Assembly (NCBI GenBank): GCA_020073385.1
Contig: JAIQFH010000047.1
Location: 1 to 61,899 of the forward strand
DNA: 61,899 nt
Direction of reading: 5' to 3'
Origin: Terriglobia bacterium
GTDB lineage: Bacteria > Acidobacteriota > Terriglobia > Terriglobales > Acidobacteriaceae
This document shows positions 16,752-24,100 of the stretch, piece by piece (position 1 is the stretch's first letter; every line of letters begins with the position of its first letter). The notes below the pieces were generated by a model that searched no databases, was not told the DNA's origin, and was given only the letters and a program-made list of their open reading frames with translations. A program made the translations under genes and the position numbers.

Positions 16752-16964
16752 ATGGCCTGTCCTATTTTCATCCACATTCTTCAGAACGGCGACGTCTGGG
16801 CGACTTCGGATATCGCCGACACACCCCCGGGCGCCGTGGCCGCGGTTTATCGCGTTAACGGACAACCCGCGCTCGTAAAGCTTGGGACCATTTCTGGCAC
16901 GTCGCCGACGTACGCCGCCAGCAATGGAAACGGGAAAACGGGGCGAGATGTGAGCGGCCGCTAG
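16752..16964 (+). CDS. small hypothetical protein (70 aa)
   Basis: The start is 2 nt after the previous stop: MACPIFIHILQNGDVWATSD. The first 45 residues look like a small beta-sheet domain (AVAAVYRVNGQPALVKLGTI), and the rest is Gly/Ser/Asn-rich. It is the last gene of the plus-strand run. Its stop overlaps by 4 nt the stop of the convergent minus-strand gene, showing how tightly the element is packed. Confidence 0.5.
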   Translation: MACPIFIHILQNGDVWATSDIADTPPGAVAAVYRVNGQPALVKLGTISGTSPTYAASNGNGKTGRDVSGR

Positions 16965-17194
16965 ATGTTTTCTTCCATACGGCGGTGCTGTTCAATCAGC
17001 ATCGCCGCCGCTTCTTCATTTGGGAACCTAACCCAAATACTAGCGCGCAGTAGGATCGCGATGGCTTGGCGTAGCGGGCTGCTGGCGTCTTCCCAAAGAC
17101 GGCAACCCTCTTCTGGTCCGTTCTGAAACATCTCAGCAATGATCGGCTTCATGGCGTGCTCGAGCGTTTGCACAGCTGGATTGTCTGTAGTCAT
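16961..17194 (-). CDS. small hypothetical protein (77 aa)
   Basis: The start at 17194 is favoured by AGGGG 6 nt upstream; the longer frame from 17227 would overlap the preceding gene. The product is helical (MTTDNPAVQTLEHAMKPIIA), with SIWVRFPNEEAAAMLIEQHR near the C-terminus. It is third in the minus-strand unit led by the integrase. No family is recognised. Confidence 0.55.
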   Translation of the reverse strand: MTTDNPAVQTLEHAMKPIIAEMFQNGPEEGCRLWEDASSPLRQAIAILLRASIWVRFPNEEAAAMLIEQHRRMEENI

Positions 17195-17208
17195 TGGCGG
17201 CCCCTTAG

Positions 17209-17391
17209 TTACGACTGATCTAACCAAATCGCGGGCTCTTCGGGGCCCGCGTTTTCGTCTGTCGCGATTGCATCGATCGCTTCGAAGTCGCGGTCGTTAA
17301 CGTCCTGGCCGCAGTCGCGAAGAGCTTCGGCGATCAGTTTGTACCGCGGTGATGGTTCGGGGATTGGTTCATTACGCGATGAGTGAATCAT
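17209..17391 (-). CDS. small hypothetical protein coupled to integrase (60 aa)
   Basis: The ATG at 17391 overlaps the integrase stop as ATGA and is preceded by GGGAGGA, so translation is coupled to the integrase. The protein is acidic (MIHSSRNEPIPEPSPRYKLI, then ALRDCGQDVNDRDFEAID) and has no recognisable DNA-binding motif. A role in recombination is possible because of the coupling, but the sequence does not show it. Confidence 0.55.
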   Translation of the reverse strand: MIHSSRNEPIPEPSPRYKLIAEALRDCGQDVNDRDFEAIDAIATDENAGPEEPAIWLDQS

Positions 17392-18515
17392 TGTGTTCCT
17401 CCCTCAGGTTGTTTTGCGAGTTCTTCAACATGCTCGAGCGCGCGGCGGATAGAATCCTTCTGCGCCCGGGTGTAGTACTTCAACGCGGTGACGGGGTTCG
17501 AATGTCGTAGCAGCCCTGTGCTGTTCAATGCGTTCTTTGATGTGTCAGTAACAAGGCTCGAGATCCCACGGCGCCCTGGATAGAAACCGCGCCAAGCGAT
17601 TCCCGCGGCCTTCAACTTGGGCGCGATCGTTCTAACGTTCAGGCTGTTCAAATCGAGCGGCGTGTGATTGGCGCTCTGTAGGATGTATCCTCCGCGGCCG
17701 TACTTCGTGCCAAGCCGCTCGAGTAAGCCGCGAAGAGGTTCAATCACCGGAACACTCGCTGCGGATCCTTCCGTTTTCGTCTCGCCAACATGCTGGCGCC
17801 AGACAGAGCGACAGATCTGCAGTTCTTCCCCGTTGTAGTCTTCCCACTTAAGACCGCGGATTTCGGCCGGCCGCAGAGCAGCAAAGTATGCCAACGCGAC
17901 AGCCACCGCGGCGCGTATGTCGATAGGCTCGAGAATCGCCAGCATCGCGCGGACTTCGGCGAGAGAGTACTCGCTTGGTTTCTCTGTTCTCGCGACCTTG
18001 CAAAGCCATTGCGCCGCGAATGCGGGGTTTTCTTTGGCGACGCCTTGCGCGATCGCGAAATCGTAGACGCCCGAAAGAAACCACTTGATGTGTGACAGCG
18101 TCCGGCCGCTGTAGCCTTCTTTGGCGTACGCGGTCAGAATGCGCGTGATCTCCGCGGTCTGCAGTCCGTCCAACGCGATTTTTCCGATGTGATTCTTCCA
18201 GCGTCCTTCCCACAGTCGCTTGTAGCTGTACGCCGTGACCGCGGCTTTGTTGTCGGTGACCCATGGCAGGTACTTCTGCTCGATGAAGTCTTCAACGGAC
18301 CACTTCGCGGCTTCGGTGGCGCCGTTGGCCTTCGCGAGTTCTTTTTCGATAAGGTGCTCAACGTCCGCGCGCGTCCGGATGGAGTCTGACTTGTCCGCGA
18401 GTTTGACGGTAATCTTTTTGCGCTCGCCAGTGACCGTGGTAGCATAATATCGGAGTAGAAACGCTGAATTTGTCTCTATGAATTGCCCTGTTTGCTTTCG
18501 CGTCCGTTTGAACAT
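17388..18515 (-). CDS. tyrosine recombinase / integrase of the tRNA-Cys element
   Basis: This 375-residue integrase is read from the ATG at 18515 (MFKRTRKQTGQFIETNSAFL); the frame extends to 18566 without a better start. An N-terminal arm-binding region is followed by a SAM-like core-binding domain (about 70-170) and the catalytic domain (about 180-365). Catalytic residues are Arg215 (ALRPAEIRGLKW), Lys247 (ETKTEG), Arg315, His338 (LLRHS) and nucleophile Tyr347 (ALKYYTR). Box II reads YPGRRG, with Tyr at the position usually held by His, an accepted but less common variant. It is transcribed away from the tRNA-Cys, with 92 bp between its start and the right attachment copy. Confidence 0.93.
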   Translation of the reverse strand: MFKRTRKQTGQFIETNSAFLLRYYATTVTGERKKITVKLADKSDSIRTRADVEHLIEKELAKANGATEAAKWSVEDFIEQKYLPWVTDNKAAVTAYSYKRLWEGRWKNHIGKIALDGLQTAEITRILTAYAKEGYSGRTLSHIKWFLSGVYDFAIAQGVAKENPAFAAQWLCKVARTEKPSEYSLAEVRAMLAILEPIDIRAAVAVALAYFAALRPAEIRGLKWEDYNGEELQICRSVWRQHVGETKTEGSAASVPVIEPLRGLLERLGTKYGRGGYILQSANHTPLDLNSLNVRTIAPKLKAAGIAWRGFYPGRRGISSLVTDTSKNALNSTGLLRHSNPVTALKYYTRAQKDSIRRALEHVEELAKQPEGGTQ

Positions 18516-18607
18516 GCATAAAGATTGCATCGGACGCGTTACTGGACAAGAGCACGGACGTGCCATTACCTAAGTAATGAGCCAAACGCGTTTGTTTTCT
18601 GCTTTTT
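18514..18607. promoter_or_regulatory. palindrome-dense int-tRNA interval
   Basis: Within 94 bp there are several exact dyads: ATGCA (18514-18518) with TGCAT (18526-18530) over the integrase start, GCACG/CGTGC at 18552-18563, CATTAC (18564-18569) with GTAATG (18574-18579), and two ACGCGT copies at 18534 and 18586. The interval must hold the integrase promoter and whatever now drives tRNA-Cys. The dyads are candidates for integrase or Xis arm sites and for repressor operators. No consensus sigma-70 promoter is clear enough to call. Confidence 0.45.
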
Positions 18608-18647
18608 AGGGGCGCGGTACCCAAGTGGTAAGGGAGAGGTCTGCAAA
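18608..18647 (+). repeat. right attachment copy within tRNA-Cys
   Basis: This is the second copy of the 40-bp direct repeat, identical to 10569-10608. It starts 3 nt before the mature tRNA-Cys and ends at the last base of its anticodon loop. The sequences diverge immediately outside on both sides. The strand exchange site is therefore expected in this segment, probably at the anticodon stem-loop. Confidence 0.85.
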
Positions 18648-18685
18648 ACCTTTATGCGTCGGTTCGATTCCGACCCGCGCCTCCA
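18611..18685 (+). tRNA. tRNA-Cys (anticodon GCA), CCA encoded
   Basis: The complete cloverleaf has acceptor GGCGCGG (18611-18617) with CCGCGCC (18675-18681), D-stem CCC/GGG, anticodon stem GAGGT/ACCTT around CTGCAAA with GCA at 18643-18645, T-arm GTCGG-TTCGATT-CCGAC, discriminator T and encoded CCA. Its 5' half lies inside the element's attachment repeat. Its upstream region is element DNA, whereas the 3' half is chromosomal. It may therefore depend on a promoter supplied by the element. Confidence 0.96.
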
Positions 18686-18772
18686 GTCTTTCATCTTCGC
18701 TTTACCCGGCCATCCTAAGTTGAGCCCATTCTCAAGCGTCGTTGTCGTCACCCTTTTGGAAAAGGATTCGAA

Positions 18773-21106
18773 ATGATCACCCGGCGTGATTTCGTCACTG
18801 CACTGTCATCCCTCCCATTCGCAAAATTCTTCGGCCTTCGAAACGCGATCACGGGGACAACGACTCCAGCGTCTTTGTCCCCGGCGTCGAGTCCGGACTC
18901 CGAAGACTTCACCAGATTCGTGAAGATCGCCATCGGCACCGGCGGCCACGGCCACACTTATCCCGGAGCCACCGTCCCCTTCGGCATGGTGCAGCTCAGT
19001 CCCGATACCTACAACGACGGCTGGGATTGGTGTTCCGGCTATCACTACTCCGACAGTTCGATCATGGGCTTCAGCCACACGCATCTCAGTGGAACCGGTG
19101 CATCCGACATGCTCGATTTTCTCCTTATGCCCGGCACCGGCCCCACCAAGCTCGTTCCCGGAGCCCGGCAGAATCCCGGCGAAGGATATCGCTCCCGCTT
19201 CAGCCACGAAGAAGAAATCGCGGTGCCGGGATATTACTCAGTGATCCTTCGTGATTACAACATTCGCGCCGAACTCAGCGCCACCGAGCACGCCGGCATT
19301 CATCGCTATACCTTTCCCAAGAGTGACACCAGTCATTTCATCCTCGACCTGGTTCATTCGTTCTCGAGCACTCCGGTCATCTGGGCTTCTCTGAAGATCA
19401 TCGGCAACGACACCATTGTTGGCGGACGCAGTCTCAAAGGTTGGGCTCCGGGCCGCGAAATCTATTTCGCCATGCAGTTCTCGAAACCCTTCGCCTCCGC
19501 TGAAATTGTTTCCGACAATAAGCCTCTCGATTCGTCGGTGCACGACGCGAGAGGCACCTCGCTGAAATGCTTGCTGCATTTCCAGACCGGAGAGAAGGAA
19601 GTGATCTCAGTGAAGACGGGAATCTCCGGCGTCAGCGAAGAAGGAGCCCGCAAGAACGTCGCCGCAGAAATCCCCGGCTGGGATTTCGAAAAAGTCCGTC
19701 GCGCCGCGCATGCATCGTGGAACGCGAACCTCTCCAGGATCAAAGTCGAAACGGCGACGCCGCGCTACAGGACGATCTTCTACACTGGTCTCTATCATCT
19801 CCTCTGCGCTCCTACTCTCTTCGATGATGTCGATGGCCAATATCGCGGCATGGATGGCAAGATTCACCGCCTTCCTGCCGGCTCACACAACTACAGCACG
19901 TTCTCTTTGTGGGACACCTACCGCACCGCGCATCCCATGTACACCCTCTTCCTCGCCGACCGCGTTCCCGACTTCGTCAATTGTCTGATCCGCATGGCAC
20001 AGGAAAGCCCCGACGGCGTGCCAATCTGGCCTCTGCAGGGCAAAGAAACCTTCTGCATGACCGGCTATCACTCGAGTTCGGTTTACGCAGAAGCGTGCGT
20101 GAAGGGTTTTAAGGGAATCGATTTCAGCGGTGTCTATCCGGCGCTCAGGCGTCGAGCCATGGACGATGACTACCGCGGTCTGGGCTACTACCGCAAACTG
20201 GGCTACATTCCCTGTGACAAGGAAGAAGAATCCGTCAGCAAGACGATGGAATACGTGTACGACGACTGGGCTGTAGCTCACCTAGCAAAAGCGCTGGGAC
20301 AGATGGACGACTACAAGCTCCTGCTCGAGCGATCGAAGAGCTACAAGAATCTTTTTGACCCATCGACCACGTTCCTTCGTCCGCGTCTCGAAAACGGCCA
20401 GTGGTCCGAGCCTTTCGAGCCGACCGAGATGGGTTACTCCAAGCGATGGCGCGACTACACGGAGTCCGACCCGTGGCAGAGCACGTTCTTTATCCAGCAT
20501 GATCCCGCTGGCTACTTCAAGCTCTTCGGAAGCAGAGAGGCGTTCGTTGAGAAACTCGATACTCTCTTTACCACCAGCTCGCAACTTCCTCCCGATGCCC
20601 CGCCTGACATTGCTGGCATGGTGGGCCAGTATGCGCATGGCAACGAACCCTGCCACCACATGGCCTATCTCTATTGCTACGCGGGCGTGCCACACAAAAC
20701 GCAAGCCCGCGTGCGCAGCCTGCTGGAGATGGAATACGACGATCAGCCTGACGGCCTGGCCGGCAACGAAGACTGCGGCCAGATGTCCGCCTGGTACATC
20801 ATGAGTTCGCTCGGCTTCTATCCAGTCGACCCCGTGAGCGGCAACTATGTCTTCGGCACGCCCCTCATCGATCGCGCCGAAGTCGAACTCGGCAACAACA
20901 AGAAACTGAGAATTGAAGTGAAGCGCACCTCGCCCAGCGATGCTTACATCCAGTCCGTCACGTTGAACGGCAAGCCCCACCAAAAACTCTGGTTCAAACA
21001 CGCCGACATCGCCGACGGAGCGGTCCTCGAGTTCACGATGGGCCCTCAGCCCAGTCCGCAATTCGGTGCAGGAGAAGACGCGATCCCACCCTCACTCACG
21101 AGCTGA
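18773..21106 (+). CDS. GH92 family alpha-mannosidase, Tat-type leader
   Basis: This is a 777-residue secreted glycosidase. The N-terminus MITRRDFVTALSSLPFAKFF fits a twin-arginine signal peptide. The GH92 fold is recognisable from FVKIAIGTGGHGHTYPGATV, PFGMVQLSPDT and GFSHTHLSGTG in the N-terminal domain. In the C-terminal (alpha/alpha)6 domain, HGNEPCHHMAYLY carries the general-acid Glu and GNEDCGQMSAWYIMSSLG the family's acidic pair. GH92 enzymes are calcium-dependent exo-alpha-mannosidases acting on alpha-1,2 and related linkages, so it probably trims mannosides in the periplasm or outside. It starts about 90 bp after tRNA-Cys, at the right chromosomal flank of the element. Confidence 0.92.
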   Translation: MITRRDFVTALSSLPFAKFFGLRNAITGTTTPASLSPASSPDSEDFTRFVKIAIGTGGHGHTYPGATVPFGMVQLSPDTYNDGWDWCSGYHYSDSSIMGFSHTHLSGTGASDMLDFLLMPGTGPTKLVPGARQNPGEGYRSRFSHEEEIAVPGYYSVILRDYNIRAELSATEHAGIHRYTFPKSDTSHFILDLVHSFSSTPVIWASLKIIGNDTIVGGRSLKGWAPGREIYFAMQFSKPFASAEIVSDNKPLDSSVHDARGTSLKCLLHFQTGEKEVISVKTGISGVSEEGARKNVAAEIPGWDFEKVRRAAHASWNANLSRIKVETATPRYRTIFYTGLYHLLCAPTLFDDVDGQYRGMDGKIHRLPAGSHNYSTFSLWDTYRTAHPMYTLFLADRVPDFVNCLIRMAQESPDGVPIWPLQGKETFCMTGYHSSSVYAEACVKGFKGIDFSGVYPALRRRAMDDDYRGLGYYRKLGYIPCDKEEESVSKTMEYVYDDWAVAHLAKALGQMDDYKLLLERSKSYKNLFDPSTTFLRPRLENGQWSEPFEPTEMGYSKRWRDYTESDPWQSTFFIQHDPAGYFKLFGSREAFVEKLDTLFTTSSQLPPDAPPDIAGMVGQYAHGNEPCHHMAYLYCYAGVPHKTQARVRSLLEMEYDDQPDGLAGNEDCGQMSAWYIMSSLGFYPVDPVSGNYVFGTPLIDRAEVELGNNKKLRIEVKRTSPSDAYIQSVTLNGKPHQKLWFKHADIADGAVLEFTMGPQPSPQFGAGEDAIPPSLTS

Positions 21107-21166
21107 AGCGGATTCTGAGTCGTTGTATCTGCGAAACACGTGTAGCCCCGAACGCCTCATCCAGGG

Positions 21167-21185
21167 TTGCGCGCGAAGCGCGCAA
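21167..21185. terminator. hairpin between convergent genes
   Basis: TTGCGCGC-GAA-GCGCGCAA is a perfect 8-bp stem with a 3-nt loop, between the ends of the convergent GH92 and glucan synthase genes. No long T-run follows, so it may be a weak bidirectional terminator or simply a GC-rich intergenic palindrome. Confidence 0.4.
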
Positions 21186-21194
21186 TGTGGGCCG

Positions 21195-24100
21195 TCACAC
21201 CGCCTGCGAAACCGGTTTCTCCTGCAACAACAACTCCGACGCCTGCACCCTCCGGTCCGAATGAAACCACCTCTGCACGATGTTGTCGCACAAAAAGTTA
21301 GCCAGCGACAGCAAACTCATCCCCTGATGATGCACCATCCACGAGTGCACCAGTTCGCACCGTCGGCCGCCGAATAGCCGCTGCGGAACCGTGTAATCGG
21401 CCGATTCGTAAAATCCATACTTGCCAAACCATCCGAGCGAATCCATACGATGCAGATTCTTCATAGCTCCTTTGCGGTCCACATTCAGCGCAAGGAACGT
21501 GGAATAAGGCGAGATGATCAGCGGGTCTGTTTCATGTTTCTTCAATGCCAGGCTGGGCACGCCGAACGCCTCATAGTGATAGTCCCCGACCTCATTCCGT
21601 CTTGCGCAAGCAGATTCCGAAATGCCCCACGGCACGCCCTTGAGCGCCGCGTATTCCTGCTGCGATCGCACCGCAGCCACCGTGGCCCGATGTAGCAGCG
21701 TATTGCGATAGCTCCGCATCCAGATCGAAGGCATCAGGTACTCGAACATTGTCCCTGTCCATGACAACACGACCGGACGTCCGTGATCGGTGGTCACTGG
21801 GCGCCGCAGCCGGAACCAGCAATCCTGCGGGACATCGTCCTTTGCAATTCCCACAAACACCGCAGTCCGAGGCTCTGTCGCCAGCAAATCGTAGTAGTAG
21901 GGCTGCAGTTCTTTCCTCTCGGCATCAAAACCCACCGACACCAACAAACGCTGCTTGTCCACCATGAATGAAAAATCCATGGCCTCTGCCAGTTCATAGG
22001 CTTGCTGGCTGATCTGCTTCAACCGATCGATCAGTTGAAGAGTGTTCTGCCGCGCTTCTGACAGCATCTCCAGGAAGCGCTCGCGCAGCGAGTCGGCTTC
22101 GTTGGTCGAGTCCTTCATCACATCATCAAGCCGCAGCTCGAATTCCGAAATCAGGTCAGGGAATCGCTCCAGCGGTACATTGTTGACAGTCCTCCCGCCC
22201 AGGATTTCCCGGATCAGTTCCGAGAACTCGGGCAACGTCCACGGCATATAAGCTCTGCTCAGTTCGCGCGCCGCTTGAACCCGTGTGTGCGCCTGCTTCC
22301 GGAACCATGCGACATCCACCGCAGTTTCATCCGCCTTGCTCTTCTTCTCGTCGATCTTCTCTTCGGGAAAGTTCAAGAGTGCCGTAAGCCACCGGCGGCC
22401 CCGAAGCTGATCTTCAAAGCGGCCCAACTCTCTCTTGCCGAATGCACGAAGCTTGACTAGCACACGGAGATGATCGCGCAGTCCCGCTGCGTGCGCTTCC
22501 GAAAGCAGCGGACGCCGCAAGCAATCCCTGCATCCCTGTCGCAAAGTCCACAGAGACGCCACCAGATTCCCGCTATCCACCGATGACACAAAGAACGGCG
22601 GTTTTGCATCCAGCGTCCGAGTGTCATACCAGTTCAACAAGTGGCCGCGATACTTGCGCATCCGCTCCACGGTGCTCAGTGTTTTTTGCGTGAGATTCAC
22701 CATCTCGGGAACTGTGATGTATCCGAGTTCGTTGGCGACTTGCCTCGCATTCAGAAGCAGACCGACGTTGGTTGGCGAGATACTCGTGGCCAGCTTTGGA
22801 GGATCGTCCTGAACGTTATCCGGCACAAGCCAGTTCTGTTCTTCGTTCGAGAGTTCCGCAAAATAGCGCCAGATGTGCAGGGCAGACTTGCGCAGCAGCC
22901 ATTCATCCTGCCGCGAAATTTCCGGTGGAGCTTCCACCGGACTTGCGTTCAGCCACACCGCCAGGGGCTTGCTGCAAGCCCAAAGGATAAGAATCGGCGA
23001 TGCGGCCAGCAGCGCGTGCGGTCGCGTGAACCACAGAGCGAGACCCAGCGCCGCCGCCAGGAAAGGCATCCAGTCGATGTATCGATCGATGGCAGTTCGC
23101 TTGTTCCCCAGTTCCGCCTCGGCGGCTGTCTCCCACTCCAGCAATCGTTCCCGCGTGACCAGTCGGCGCACAAGCGCGCGCGCCACCGCATCCAGCGACA
23201 ACAGTGTCTGGTGCGCCAACAGCGTAAGCGTCAGCAGCACCGTGAAGTTGCTGGTAAACAGGTTGCCAAATGCGTCGCGTGCAATGCGCGGGCTGCGGGC
23301 TATAACCGCGCGCGCCAGTCCGAAGAGCAGTTCCACCCAGGCTGGCACGAACAAAATGCAGATCGCGGCGAACGTCCATAGCACCGGGCGATTCATTACG
23401 AACCAGCTGTACAGAAGCAGGGTACACGTAGCCGGTTCCACCAGGCTGCGCCGCAGATTGTCGAAAATTTTCCAGCGCGACACCAGCGAGATCGGGTTCG
23501 GAACGGCCGCCCCAGACTCATCCGGCACCGTATCGGTCAGCCATTCCACGATCTGCCAGTCGCCTCGCAGCCACCGGTGCTTGCGCCGGCTGTAGGCGCT
23601 GTAGTGCGATGGATAGTCCTCAATCACCGCGATGTCGCTGGTCAGGCCCGCCCGCGCATACGCTCCTTCAATCAGGTCATGGCTCAACAAAGAATTCCGC
23701 GGAAAGCGTCCGTAGAGAACGCGAATCATGGTGTCGACTTCGTAGATGCCCTTGCCGGTAAATGATCCCTCTCCATAGAGATCCTGATAAACATCCGAAA
23801 TCGCGCGTGTGTACGGGTCCAACCCGGTTTCACCCGCAAAAATTGCCGCCAGCCGCGATTGCGTCGTGCACTGCACACTGATATCGACCCGCGGCTGCAA
23901 AATGCCATATCCGGCCACTACGATGTTCTTCTCGGGATTGACGATTGCCTGATTCAGCGGATGAGCCAGTGCTCCGATCATCCGGTGTGCCGAACCGCGC
24001 GGCAGTTCCGTGTCGGAATCCAGCGTGATCACGAAGCGGATCGTCGGCAGAATCGAAAGATCCCCAATCTTCACCGGAAAGCTGTCGAACCTTCCGCGCA

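Larger units (their letters stand above)
10569..18647. mobile_element. about 8-kb integrative element inserted in tRNA-Cys
   Basis: The element is bounded by a 40-bp direct repeat of the 5' half of tRNA-Cys(GCA). The complete tRNA is at the right end and a dead half-tRNA at the left. An intact tyrosine integrase lies next to the right end, and an AlpA/Xis-like HTH gene is near the left end. The remaining cargo is about 14 mostly short unknown genes in two plus-strand runs, a minus-strand membrane protein, and a minus-strand trio ending the element (integrase plus two small genes). The DNA is visibly rich in CGCG tetramers compared with the flanks. I see no replication initiator, relaxase, portal, terminase large subunit or capsid gene. 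It may be a satellite-like integrative element or a decayed prophage. Confidence 0.85.

Noticed and set aside
10569..18647. complete prophage or conjugative element
   Set aside because: No capsid, portal, terminase large subunit, relaxase, coupling protein or replication protein is recognisable, so neither label is supported.
20282..21061. 259-codon minus-strand frame inside the GH92 gene
   Set aside because: It is antisense to an intact, motif-rich glycosidase. The frame is open only because of GC-rich third positions and shows no known domain.
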